57,627 bases of DNA from Azohydromonas sediminis (GTDB lineage Bacteria; Pseudomonadota; Gammaproteobacteria; Burkholderiales; Burkholderiaceae_C), in contig NZ_QOAZ01000023.1 of assembly GCF_003574675.1 (NCBI RefSeq), positions 1 to 57,627 on the forward strand, given 5' to 3'. The position numbers and the translations under genes were made by a program. How positions within the stretch are numbered: the first letter of the stretch is position 1; the number at the start of each line of letters is the position of its first letter. Under the pieces are notes generated by a model. The model made no database searches. It saw only the letters and a program-made list of their open reading frames with translations, and was not told the origin of the DNA. Of the stretch, positions 8,986 through 17,030 are shown in pieces.

Positions 8986-9940
8986 GGTCGCGCCTCCACA
9001 GCTCGCGCACCGAGCGGCCCATGCCCGACAGCCCGCGCGGCAGGAACATCACGATCAGCACCAGCACCGTGCCGTAGATCACCATGTTCAGCCCCGGCAG
9101 CTGGCCGAACAGGTTGCGCGTCAGGTCCGCGAGTAGGTGCAGCACGAGGGCGCCGAGCACCGGCCCCCACAGCGTGCCCATGCCACCGACGATCGCGCCG
9201 ACCAGCGCCTCGACCGACACGTGCGGGCCGAACGCGATCGACGGGTCGATGTACTGGAACACCTGCAGGTAGAACGCGCCGGCTGCGCCCATGAACGCGC
9301 CCGACAGCGTGATCGCGCCGAGCTTGGTGCGGTACGGGTCGACGCCCACTGCGCGCGCGGCGTCCTCGTTGTCGCGCACCGCCTGCAGCTGCGCGCCGAA
9401 GCGCGAGTGGCGCAGCCACGCGGTGACGAGCAGCGCCGCGACGACGAAGCCGAGCACGACGCCGATGTAGCCCTTGCGCGTGCCGAACTGCAGGTTGGCG
9501 ACCGACTCCTGCAGTGGCAGCATCAGCCCGACGCCGCCGCCGGTGAACTCGACCGACACCGCGAGGATGCGGAACACCTCGGCGAACGCCAGCGTGACGA
9601 GCGCGAAGTACGACCCCTTGAGCCCGTAGCGGAACGTCAGCGCGCCGACGGCGAGGCCCACGGCGCCGGCGACGACGACGGCCAGCGCCAGCGCGACCCA
9701 CGCGTTGAGCCCGCCCTGCAGCTGCGCGATCGCCTGCACGTAGGCGCCGCAGCCGAAGAAGAGGGCGTGACCGAACGAGAACTGCCCGCCGTAGCCGCCG
9801 AGCAGGTTCCACGCCTGCGCGAGCAGTGCGGCGTACAGCGTCAGCATCACGAACGTCAGCCACACGCCCGAGTCGAGCGCCCAGGTCAGCAGCGCGACGC
9901 CGGCGGCGAACGCGGCGATGGCGGCGAGGTCGCGTCCCAT
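8978..9940 (-). CDS. livM: branched-chain amino acid-type ABC transporter permease
   Basis: A 320-residue LivM-type permease with about eight to ten hydrophobic segments and the family landmarks GGYGGQFSFGHALFFG (about 48-63) and RDNEDAARAVGVDPYRTKLGAI, the cytoplasmic loop that contacts the ATPases. ATG at 9940 is preferred; it lies 5 bp after the livH stop. Its 3' end overlaps livG. It forms the inner-membrane channel with LivH. Confidence 0.92.
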
Positions 9941-9945
9941 CGTCG

Positions 9946-10818
9946 TCAGGCCCTCGCGCCGAACAGGCCCTGCGGGCGGAACAGCAGCACCGCGATGAAG
10001 ATCGCGAAGATGCCGATCTGGCCGAGCGACTCGCCGAGGAACAGGCCGCCGAGCGACTCGACGACGCCGATCAGCAGGCCGCCGACCAGCGCGCCGGCGA
10101 AGCTGCCCATGCCGCCGAGCACGACGATCGTGAACGCGACGAGCACGAAGCCGCTGCCGACCTGCGGGTTGACGTAGTACGCCGGCAGCAGGAAGCACGC
10201 CGCGGCGCCGAGGCACGCCAGCCCGATGCCGAAGCACATCGCGTAGACGTGGTCGACGTCGATGCCCATCAGCTTGGCGCCGTGCTTCTCCTTGGCCACC
10301 GCGCGGATCGCGCGGCCGAGGTCGGTGCGCGTGACGATCCACAGCAGGACGGCCGACGTGACCAGCGCGCCGGCGAAGGCCACGAGCTTCGGCAGCGCGA
10401 TGAAGGCGGGGCCGATCGGCACGGTGGTCAGCGTGTAGGCGGTCTCGATCGTGCGCGTGTCGCTCTTGAACAGCATCAGCGCGAGGTTCTCGAGCACGAT
10501 CGACAGCCCGAGCGTGACGAGCAGGATGTTCTCGTCCTTGCCGTGGCTCGCGCGGTTGACGATGCCGCGCTGCAGCGCGTAGCCGAGCGCGAACATGCCC
10601 GGCACCACCAGCGGCAGCGCCAGGTACGGGTCGATGCCCCAGTGCGTCTTGAGCAGGTACACGGCGTACAGCGCCACCATCAGCGACGCGCCGTGCGCGA
10701 AGTTGATGATGTGCAGCACGCCGTAGATCAGCGTCAGCCCGAGCGCGATCAGCGCGTAGACCGCACCGGTCGTCAGGCCGTTGAGCAGCGACGGAAAGAG
10801 GATGCCGAAGTCGAACAA
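9946..10818 (-). CDS. livH: branched-chain amino acid-type ABC transporter permease
   Basis: A 290-residue LivH-type permease: the start LFPSLLNGLTTGAVYALIALGLTLIYGVLHIINFAHG is the family N-terminus (quoted in parts), followed by seven to eight membrane segments. The only in-frame initiator upstream of this conserved sequence is a TTG at 10818, giving (M)FDFGILFPS; relatives also start within a few residues of this point. No strong Shine-Dalgarno sequence precedes it. A stable hairpin and a repeat lie between livJ and livH, so permease expression is probably lower than that of the binding protein. Confidence 0.9.
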   Translation of the reverse strand: MFDFGILFPSLLNGLTTGAVYALIALGLTLIYGVLHIINFAHGASLMVALYAVYLLKTHWGIDPYLALPLVVPGMFALGYALQRGIVNRASHGKDENILLVTLGLSIVLENLALMLFKSDTRTIETAYTLTTVPIGPAFIALPKLVAFAGALVTSAVLLWIVTRTDLGRAIRAVAKEKHGAKLMGIDVDHVYAMCFGIGLACLGAAACFLLPAYYVNPQVGSGFVLVAFTIVVLGGMGSFAGALVGGLLIGVVESLGGLFLGESLGQIGIFAIFIAVLLFRPQGLFGARA

Positions 10819-10840
10819 GGTTGCGCCGGGTCGAATGTCC

Positions 10841-10862
10841 GTAGGCGCCTCGCGGCGCCTAC
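10841..10862 (-). promoter_or_regulatory. intercistronic hairpin between livJ and livH
   Basis: GTAGGCGCC, loop TCGC, GGCGCCTAC: a perfect 9-4-9 inverted repeat just upstream of the livH TTG start. There is no T-run, so it is more likely an mRNA-stabilising or attenuating hairpin than a full terminator. Such hairpins after binding-protein genes typically allow excess binding protein. Confidence 0.5.
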
Positions 10863-10869
10863 TGCCGGA

Positions 10870-10953
10870 TCAAGCGGCCGCCGCGGATCCGGCTTCGCCG
10901 GTCCGCTGGCGGCGCCCCCTGGGGAGAGGCGGCCGCGAGGCCGCTTCGGGGGG
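10870..10953 (-). repeat. 85-bp post-stop hairpin repeat, copy 1
   Basis: Read on the minus strand it begins at the base after the livJ stop codon with CCCCCCGAAGCGGCC and runs to GGCGGCCGCTTGA. It shares with the copies at 25421 and 45698 the core GCCAGCGGACCGGCGAAGCC followed by GGATCCGCGGCGGCCGC. It contains three short stem-loops, including CCGGCGAAGCCGG. It is the shortest copy (84 bp), with the central C/G-run altered to CTCCCCAGGGGGCG. Confidence 0.85.
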
Positions 10954-12153
10954 TCACGCCTTGAGCGGGAAGATCGGCTCCACCTCGCGGTACTCGCGCG
11001 GCACGATGACCTTGATGTCGCCGCCGACGACCTGCGTCATCAGCGGCTGCGCGCCCTGGTTCTGCCCGTTGACGAACTTCGTCGGCCCGTACGGCATGAT
11101 GTGGTCGGCGAACGTGCTCTTCTCGAGCGCGTCGATGATCGCGGCGCGGTCGGCACTCTTCGCGCGCTCGATCGCGTCGGCGAGCAGCATCGTCGCCGTG
11201 TAGGCCATGAAGACCTCGTAGGTGAAGAACAGCCCCTTGGCCTCGACGCGCTTGCGCAGCGCGGCGCTCTTCGGGTTCTTCGGGTTGAACCAGTGGTTGC
11301 AGTCGATAATGCCGTTGGCCGCTTCGGGGAACTCCTTCAGGAACTTGTAGCTCGACGCGGCGCCGCCCAGCACGCTGTAGATCGCCTTCGGCACGACGCG
11401 CTGCTGCTGCATCGTGCGCACGAGCAGCGCGTACTCGTTGTAGTAGTTGGCCGGGATCACGATGTCGGGGTTCACCGACTTCATGCGCAGCACGATGTTG
11501 TTGAAGTCGCGCGTCGGGTTGGCGTGCTTGATGATTTCCTTGACCTCGAAGCCGAAGCCCGGCAGCTCGCGCGCGAGCAGGTTCGCGGTGCCGGTGCCGA
11601 ACAGGCTCTCCTCGTGGATGATCATCACCGTCTTGGCCGGCTTGCCCGCCACCGTGTTGAGCACGTGCAGGTTGTTGACCGCGACCTGCGCGCAGGTGCG
11701 GTAGCCCGGGCCGAAGCGGAACGTGTTCTTCAGGCCGCGCTCGACGATCTGGTCGGCCACGCCGACGTCGACGACGTGCGGCAGGTTGTACTTGGCCGCG
11801 GCCTGCGTCGTGGCCAGGCAGATCGCGCTGGCGAACGCGCCGACGACCGCCGAGCAGCCCGCCTCGTTCATCTTCTCGACCTCGGCGGCGCCGGCCTGCG
11901 GCGTGCTCTGCGCGTCGCCGAGCATGACCTCGAGCTTGGCGCCGCCGAGCGACTTGATGCCGGTCTTGTTGATGTCCTCGATCGCGAGCAGTGCACCCTC
12001 GCGGCACTGCTGCCCCGAGAACGCGAGTGCGCCGGTGACCGGGTGCAGGATGCCGACCTTGACCGGTCGCGGCTGCGCGCCGCCGATCAGCGGGAACGCG
12101 AGGGCGGAGGCCCCGGCGGCGGTGTGCTGCAGGAACTGGCGACGGTTGCTCAT
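10954..12153 (-). CDS. livJ: branched-chain amino acid-type ABC transporter binding protein
   Basis: A 399-residue type I periplasmic binding protein of the LivJ/Peripla_BP_6 family. The N-terminus MSNRRQFLQHTAAGASALAF carries a twin-arginine (RRQFL) motif, suggesting Tat export, with cleavage likely near GGAQP. The mature part begins VKVGILHPVTG, the usual first strand. A GAGGAG ribosome binding site precedes the ATG at a good distance, stronger than those of the other cistrons. It lies 29 bp downstream of the GntR gene on the same strand. Specificity cannot be read; the downstream enzymes point to an amide or carboxylic acid. Confidence 0.9.
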   Translation of the reverse strand: MSNRRQFLQHTAAGASALAFPLIGGAQPRPVKVGILHPVTGALAFSGQQCREGALLAIEDINKTGIKSLGGAKLEVMLGDAQSTPQAGAAEVEKMNEAGCSAVVGAFASAICLATTQAAAKYNLPHVVDVGVADQIVERGLKNTFRFGPGYRTCAQVAVNNLHVLNTVAGKPAKTVMIIHEESLFGTGTANLLARELPGFGFEVKEIIKHANPTRDFNNIVLRMKSVNPDIVIPANYYNEYALLVRTMQQQRVVPKAIYSVLGGAASSYKFLKEFPEAANGIIDCNHWFNPKNPKSAALRKRVEAKGLFFTYEVFMAYTATMLLADAIERAKSADRAAIIDALEKSTFADHIMPYGPTKFVNGQNQGAQPLMTQVVGGDIKVIVPREYREVEPIFPLKA

Positions 12154-12182
12154 GGTGTGCGCTCCTCGGGCAGGGTGGGGGG

Positions 12183-12962
12183 TCAATGGAACTGCGCGGA
12201 CAGCTCGGTGCTGACCCACAGCTTGGCGTCGATGCTGCCGACGCGGGACAACTGCATGCGGTACTGGTAGCGGTCGGGGCGGTACAGGCCGTGCAGCCAC
12301 TGCACCGGCCGCTCGGCCTCGTCGCGCACCAGGCGCGTGACGGCCAGCAGCGCCGAGCCGACCGGCACGTCGAGATGGCGCGCGGTGGCCGCGTCGGCGA
12401 GCTGCGCCGAGATCGTCTGCACCGCGCTGCCGATGCGCACGCCCGAGGCTTCGAGCAGCACCAGCAGCGGCTTGCGGCCCAGCTCGCGCCGGCCGAAGCC
12501 AGCGGCGAGGTCGGCCGGCACGTGCGTCGTGATCAGCGACAGCGGACCCTGCGCTGTCGAACGCACGCGCACCGCCTTCTGCACCGGCGTGCCGGGGTCG
12601 AGCTGCAGCGCGGCGGCGACCTCGTCGTCGGCGGCGAGCGTTTCGCACGACAGCACCTTGACCGATGTGCGCAGGCCCATGTTGACGATGTTCTCGAGCA
12701 GCCCGGTGAGTCGCGCGCCGGCGCCGCGCGTGCCGTCGGCCGCCGGCATGCGCGGTATCGTTCCGCGGCCGGGTGCGCGCTCGATCAGGCCCTCGTTCTC
12801 GAGCTGCTCGAGCGCCTTGCGCACCGTCACGCGCGCGACGCCGAACTGGTCGGCCAACGCCAGCTCGCCGGGCAGCCCGTCGGCGAAGCGACCCTCCTGC
12901 AGCTGCTCGCGCAGGACCAGGTAGATCTGGTGGTACTTCGGCAATGGAAGGCTAGTGCCCAT
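12183..12962 (-). CDS. GntR/HutC-family regulator with UTRA domain
   Basis: A 259-residue regulator: GntR winged helix (about residues 8-75, with LALADQFGVARVTVRKALEQ) and a C-terminal UTRA ligand domain (about 95-255), as in HutC. ATG at 12962 is preferred; the first option (GTG at 12980) would add six residues unlike the family. It is the first gene of the transporter-catabolic operon and has a promoter plus an inverted-repeat operator directly upstream. I infer a metabolite-responsive repressor of itself and the downstream operon. The ligand is probably the imported substrate or an early product. Confidence 0.9.
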   Translation of the reverse strand: MGTSLPLPKYHQIYLVLREQLQEGRFADGLPGELALADQFGVARVTVRKALEQLENEGLIERAPGRGTIPRMPAADGTRGAGARLTGLLENIVNMGLRTSVKVLSCETLAADDEVAAALQLDPGTPVQKAVRVRSTAQGPLSLITTHVPADLAAGFGRRELGRKPLLVLLEASGVRIGSAVQTISAQLADAATARHLDVPVGSALLAVTRLVRDEAERPVQWLHGLYRPDRYQYRMQLSRVGSIDAKLWVSTELSAQFH

Positions 12963-12970
12963 CGCCAGGC

Positions 12971-13006
12971 ATCTGACCACTGTCCTAATGTCCTGTCAAT
13001 AGGACA
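12971..13006 (-). promoter_or_regulatory. promoter and GntR-type operator of the catabolic operon
   Basis: On the minus strand a perfect -35 TTGACA (12999-12994), a 17-bp spacer and TCAGAT (12976-12971) form a promoter whose start would fall about 2 nt before the ATG at 12962. Three TGTCCT half-sites overlap it: plus-strand positions 12981-12986, 12989-12994 and, inverted, 13001-13006. The pair TGTCCTGTCAATAGGACA is a perfect 6-6-6 dyad covering the -35 box, so a bound repressor would block RNA polymerase. Confidence 0.65.
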
Positions 13007-13009
13007 AAT

Positions 13010-13024
13010 GCAGCGGCCCGCTGC
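13010..13024 (-). terminator. weak hairpin after the DUF2817 gene
   Basis: GCAGCG, spacer GCC, CGCTGC. Read on the minus strand the stem is followed by ATTTGTCC, a poor T-tract. It could partly separate the M20/DUF2817 transcript from the GntR-liv operon. Confidence 0.3.
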
Positions 13025-13098
13025 GGGTTTGCCCTCGGGTCGGGCGGCTCGTGCATCACAGGCGCCGTATCGCGACGGCGCGCGGCAGCGGTGCGCGT

Positions 13099-14187
13099 TC
13101 AGCGCCCCGACAGGCCGGTCACGGCCTGGTGCGCCGCCTCGAGCCCCTGCTCGATGACGCGCCGCTTCCAGTCGTCGGTGTCGGTGTAGAACGCATCGCG
13201 CACGCGGCGCTTGATCGCCGCGCGCAGTGCGTCGTCTTCGACCTCGGGGTGGTTCTCGAGCCACTGGTCGGCGCGCAGCGCGTCGATCACTTCGGCCACC
13301 GGCACGGTGCCGTATTCCAGCGCGATGCCGGTGTACTCGGCCTGCGGGCACTCGTCGTAGGCGGCGAGCCACATCAGCCCGGTCAGCAGCGCCGACGTCG
13401 AGCTACCGTCGTAAATCGACGTCACACCATCACCCCACCACGCCCGTGCGCGCGCCAGCGCGGCGGGGTCGTCGCGGCAGGCGAAGATGCGCTCACCCAC
13501 ACCGTTCGGGCCCAGCCCCGTGTGCAGGTCGATCCAGCCCAGCCGTGTGCAGGGCTGCGCCTGCTCCTGCAGCACGTGGCGCAGCGTCACGTGGCTCCAG
13601 GTCGGCGCGCGCCCGCCGTAGAACAGCCCCTGCGGGTGGTCGTACTGGCCGCCGGTCACGGCGGCCTGCAGCGCGCGCTCGCCGTGCTGCCCCGCATAGG
13701 CCATCAGCTCGGCCTGCACCTCGGGCGCGGGCGGCCACGTCGGCGGCACGATCAGGTGAGCGAGCCGGTCGTACGCCTCGTTGCGTGGCAGCGGGCGGTG
13801 GAAGTCGTGGAAGTTGCGGTTCAGGTCGACGTTCTCGTGCGTCGTGCGCCGCCACCACGAGAAGCCCCACGGGTTCAGCGCGTGCAGGTACAGCACCGCG
13901 ACGCCGGCGGTCCGCGCGGCGGCGTGGAACGCCGGGTCGGCGAGCAGCGCGCCCTGCACGCCCGAGCCGCAGAAGCCCTCGACGCCGTGGCAGCCGCTGC
14001 TGACGATCAGCAGTGCCGGCGCGTCGTGCGGTCCGAAGCGCGCGACGTCGAGCGCCAGCGCCTCGCCGTCGCGCCCACGCAGCGGGTGCATGCGGCTGTG
14101 CACCTCGAGCCCGGCGCGCTCGGCGGCGGCGAGGAACTTGCGCCGCGCCTCGGCGTAGCTCTGCGCGAAGAAGCGGCTCGCGTCCAT
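13099..14187 (-). CDS. DUF2817 (M14-like) zinc hydrolase
   Basis: A 362-residue protein of the DUF2817 family, related to M14 zinc carboxypeptidases and aspartoacylases. Visible zinc and catalytic motifs are GCHGVEG (His and Glu ligands), NVDLNRNF (the M14-type substrate-binding NRNF), DLHTGLGP (third ligand His) and a late EYGT glutamate. No signal peptide is seen, so a cytosolic amidase or deacylase role is likely. ATG at 14187 is preferred; an in-frame GTG three codons upstream (14196) would start 1 bp after the M20 stop. It is downstream of the M20 gene in a tight pair. Substrate unknown; it may remove an acyl or amino-acid group. Confidence 0.8.
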   Translation of the reverse strand: MDASRFFAQSYAEARRKFLAAAERAGLEVHSRMHPLRGRDGEALALDVARFGPHDAPALLIVSSGCHGVEGFCGSGVQGALLADPAFHAAARTAGVAVLYLHALNPWGFSWWRRTTHENVDLNRNFHDFHRPLPRNEAYDRLAHLIVPPTWPPAPEVQAELMAYAGQHGERALQAAVTGGQYDHPQGLFYGGRAPTWSHVTLRHVLQEQAQPCTRLGWIDLHTGLGPNGVGERIFACRDDPAALARARAWWGDGVTSIYDGSSTSALLTGLMWLAAYDECPQAEYTGIALEYGTVPVAEVIDALRADQWLENHPEVEDDALRAAIKRRVRDAFYTDTDDWKRRVIEQGLEAAHQAVTGLSGR

Positions 14188-14197
14188 CGCCGCCACG

Positions 14198-15406
14198 TCA
14201 GCCGCGCGGCGTCGCGAGCCACTTCTCGGCGAGCCGCACCCACAGCGTCGCGCCGAGCGGGATCAGCTCGTCGTTGAAGTCGTAGTGCGGGTTGTGCAGC
14301 GTGCACGGGCCCAGGCCGTGCACGTGGTCGCTGTAGGCCTCGCGGTGCGCGCCGTCGCCGTTGCCGATCACGAAGTACGCGCCGGGCTTCTCGAGCAGGA
14401 AGTAGCTGAAGTCCTCGGCGCCCATCGTCGGCTCGAACTCGAGCGTGTTCTCGGGCCCGACGACGTCGCGCATCACGCCGCGCACGAAATCGGCTTCGGC
14501 CTTGTGGTTGATCGTCGGCGGGTAGTTGCGGCGGAACTCGAAGCGGCACTCGGCGCCGAACGCGGCGCAGGTGTGCTCGGCGATCTCCTTCATGCGCCGC
14601 TCGATCAGGTCGAGCACTTCAAGGGTGAAGGTGCGCACCGTGCCCTGGATCTCGCAGCGGTCGGGCACGACGTTGGTCGCCTCGCCGGCGTGGATCATCG
14701 TCACCGAGATCACGGCGGCGTCGGTAGGCTTCTTGTTGCGCGTGACGATGGTCTGGAACGCCTGCACCATCTGGCACGCCACCGGCACCGGGTCGATGCC
14801 GTTGTGCGGCAGCGCCGCGTGCGAGCCCTTGCCGGTGACCGTGATGCGGAACTCGTTGCTCGACGCCATCGCGGGGCCGTCGCACACCGCAAACTGGCCC
14901 ACCTTCAGGCCCGGCCAGTTGTGCATGCCGAAGACGGCCTCCATCGGGAACTTGTCGAACAGGCCGTCTTTGATCATCTCGCGCGCGCCGCCGCCGCCTT
15001 CTTCGGCCGGCTGGAAGATCAGGTAGACGGTGCCGTCGAAGTCTCGGTGCCGCGCGAGGTGCCGCGCGGCGGCCAGCAGCATCGCGGTGTGGCCGTCGTG
15101 CCCGCAGGCGTGCATCTTGCCGGGGTGCTTGCTCGCGTGGGCGAACGTGTTGTGCTCCGTCATCGGCAGCGCATCGATGTCGGCGCGCAGCCCGACGGCG
15201 CGGTTCGACGTGCCGTTCTTCACGATGCCGACGACGCCGGTCGTGCCGAGTCCGCGGTGGATCGGGATACCCCAGTCGGTCAGTGCCTTGGCGATCACGT
15301 CGGCGGTGCGCCGCTCCTCGAAGCACAGCTCGGGGTGGGCGTGGATGTCGCGGCGGATCGCGGTGATCGCGGCCGCGTCGGCGAGGATCGATTCGATGAG
15401 TTGCAT
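14198..15406 (-). CDS. M20-family amidohydrolase (hippurate hydrolase-like)
   Basis: A 402-residue M20D-type metallo-amidohydrolase. MHACGHDGHT (about 105-114) and QPAEEGGGGA hold the metal-binding His, Asp and Glu residues, and GKGSHAALPHNGIDP is the dimerisation-domain histidine loop. Family members hydrolyse N-acyl or N-carbamoyl amino acids and indole-amino-acid conjugates. ATG at 15406 has a good AGGAG ribosome binding site. It heads a two-gene leftward unit with the DUF2817 gene, directly upstream of the GntR-controlled transporter operon, which suggests that conjugate hydrolysis feeds the same catabolic route. Confidence 0.9.
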   Translation of the reverse strand: MQLIESILADAAAITAIRRDIHAHPELCFEERRTADVIAKALTDWGIPIHRGLGTTGVVGIVKNGTSNRAVGLRADIDALPMTEHNTFAHASKHPGKMHACGHDGHTAMLLAAARHLARHRDFDGTVYLIFQPAEEGGGGAREMIKDGLFDKFPMEAVFGMHNWPGLKVGQFAVCDGPAMASSNEFRITVTGKGSHAALPHNGIDPVPVACQMVQAFQTIVTRNKKPTDAAVISVTMIHAGEATNVVPDRCEIQGTVRTFTLEVLDLIERRMKEIAEHTCAAFGAECRFEFRRNYPPTINHKAEADFVRGVMRDVVGPENTLEFEPTMGAEDFSYFLLEKPGAYFVIGNGDGAHREAYSDHVHGLGPCTLHNPHYDFNDELIPLGATLWVRLAEKWLATPRG

Positions 15407-15522
15407 GGCGTGTCTCCTGCGCGGTCGATCTTACGCGGGGGCTGCTGCGGGCATGAACTCCGCGCGCCGATGTCCCCCATCGCGGCGGCCTAAACTGGTC
15501 GGCGTTTCGCAGGAGTCACGCG

Positions 15523-16101
15523 ATGACGAAGATCCCCTCCGCTGCCGAGCGGCCGCAGCCGCGGCTGGGCGACCAGTGGCAGTTCGCGACGCGTCTGGTC
15601 GGCGGTGCGTCGCCACTGCTGCTCGACCACGTCGTGCGCGAGCTGCGCCCCGACGGCGGCTGGACCATCGCGGTGCGCAAGGCCGGCAGCGACGACCCCT
15701 GGCTCACGCAGGTGTTCGACGCCGAGTTCAACCGCGTCGCGCGCGAGCTGATGCCCGGCGAGTCGATGCGCTACACGCCGGCGTTCCCGCTGTTTCGCTT
15801 CCCGCTCGAGCCGGGGCGGCGCTGGAAGGCCGCCGTCGAGCAGCGGCAGGACGGCGAGCCGGGGCACCGCATCGTCGAGGTCGACGCGCGCGTCGTCGGC
15901 CCGGAAGCCGTCGAGGTGCCGGCCGGGCGCTTCGACGCGTGGCGCATCGAGGCCGTGCACCTGGCCGGCGGCGTGCGCATCGACACCGTCTACTGGTACG
16001 CCCCGCGCGCCAAGCGCTCGGTGCGCGGCATCGAGAAGAGCCGCTCGGCGCAGGGCACGAGCGAGCTCGTCTACGAGCTGCAGTCGCTGCGGCTGGTCTG
16101 A
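15523..16101 (+). CDS. hypothetical protein, 192 residues
   Basis: Not recognised with confidence. The start ATG has a good AGGAG site eight bases upstream and a TAAACT -10-like element at 15491-15496. The protein is soluble, without signal peptide or membrane segment. It is rich in aromatic and charged residues, with a FPLFRFPLEPGRRWK segment and later VEVPAGRFDAWRIEAVH and VYWYAPRAKRSVR. That alternating pattern resembles beta-sandwich proteins such as DUF3108-like families, in which a processed chain is measured against a membrane lipid or polysaccharide, but this is only a pattern resemblance. It is divergent from the M20 gene, sharing a 116-bp promoter region. Confidence 0.7.
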   Translation: MTKIPSAAERPQPRLGDQWQFATRLVGGASPLLLDHVVRELRPDGGWTIAVRKAGSDDPWLTQVFDAEFNRVARELMPGESMRYTPAFPLFRFPLEPGRRWKAAVEQRQDGEPGHRIVEVDARVVGPEAVEVPAGRFDAWRIEAVHLAGGVRIDTVYWYAPRAKRSVRGIEKSRSAQGTSELVYELQSLRLV

Positions 16102-16276
16102 ACCGCTGCTCCCACACCCCTCGCGGCGGTGCGGGCAAGCGCTTTCGTCAACCACAGGTGGCGCTTGGAGCGACCGCTCTAACGTACGTCCTGTTACTGG
16201 CTGCTGACACTTTGGCACAGACCCTGGGAGAAACCCTCCCCATACTCCGTGACGTATTCCACGAGAAGGGGACGTC

Positions 16277-16930
16277 ATGCGACGCAAGCAATTCCTGCGT
16301 GTCCTGGGGGCGGTCATCGGTGTGGCGGCAGCGGGCCCGCTGCTGACGGCCTGCGGCGGCGGTGACGATATCGACGCCACGACGGCAACGATCTCGTCGG
16401 TCACACGGACGCTGTCGGACGAAGAGATCGAGGGACTCAAGTTCATGCGCGAGGAAGAGAAGCTCGCGCACGACGTCTACGTCACCCTGTTCGCGCGCTG
16501 GGGCGCCACCGTGTTCGCCAACATCGCCGAGAGCGAGACCGAGCACACGAGCGCGATCCTCGACCTGCTGCTCAAGCACGGCATCGAGGACCCGGCCGCC
16601 GGCAATCCGGTCGGCGTGTTCGACAACGACGATCTGCAGGCGCTGTACGACCAGCTCGTGGCCGCGGGCCAGGCCAGCCTCGTCGACGCGCTGAAGGTCG
16701 GCGCGCTGATCGAGGAGAAGGACATCCAGGACATCAACGACAAGCTCGCCGCGACCGACGAGACCGACATCGCCCAGGTCTACGGCCACCTGCTGTGCGG
16801 TTCGCGCAATCACCTGCGCTCGTTCAACCAGGCGCTGCTCGACCAGGGTGTGACCTACGTGCCCACCGTGATCACGCAACAGGAGTGGGACGCGATCGCG
16901 TCCTCGGCGTACGAGACCTGCGGCGGCTGA
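16277..16930 (+). CDS. DUF2202 ferritin-like lipoprotein
   Basis: A 217-residue protein with a lipoprotein signal: MRRKQF, a hydrophobic stretch and the lipobox LLTAC (Cys27), followed by Gly-Gly-Gly-Asp. The mature part is an all-helical DUF2202 domain (about 45-210). EEIEGLKFMREEEKLAHDVY and a later ESETEHTSAI supply Glu/His residues in the ferritin-like pattern, and a repeat of this pattern (NHLRSFNQALL) closes the fold. Some DUF2202 proteins are periplasmic and metal-binding, but the role is not established. The 175 bp upstream holds no clear promoter. A perfect palindromic terminator follows the stop. Confidence 0.85.
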   Translation: MRRKQFLRVLGAVIGVAAAGPLLTACGGGDDIDATTATISSVTRTLSDEEIEGLKFMREEEKLAHDVYVTLFARWGATVFANIAESETEHTSAILDLLLKHGIEDPAAGNPVGVFDNDDLQALYDQLVAAGQASLVDALKVGALIEEKDIQDINDKLAATDETDIAQVYGHLLCGSRNHLRSFNQALLDQGVTYVPTVITQQEWDAIASSAYETCGG

Positions 16931-16960
16931 TGCCGCGGCACCGAGCGGTGCCATCAATGA

Positions 16961-16986
16961 AAACACCGGGCCGCGGCCCGGTGTTT
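16961..16986. terminator. bidirectional terminator
   Basis: A perfect 26-bp palindrome: AAACACCGGGCC is mirrored by GGCCCGGTGTTT around a central GC. T-rich ends (GTGTTTGTCTTCT to the right; A-rich to the left) allow termination of both the DUF2202 gene and the converging Gly/Pro-tailed gene. Confidence 0.8.
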
Positions 16987-17030
16987 GTCTTCTCGCAGGC
17001 CCCGCGCGTCATGGCGCGGGGCGCAGGGAC

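Noticed and set aside
16102-16276. Sigma-54 promoter before the DUF2202 gene (TGGCAC is present)
   Set aside because: There is no TTGC at the required spacing after the TGGCAC.
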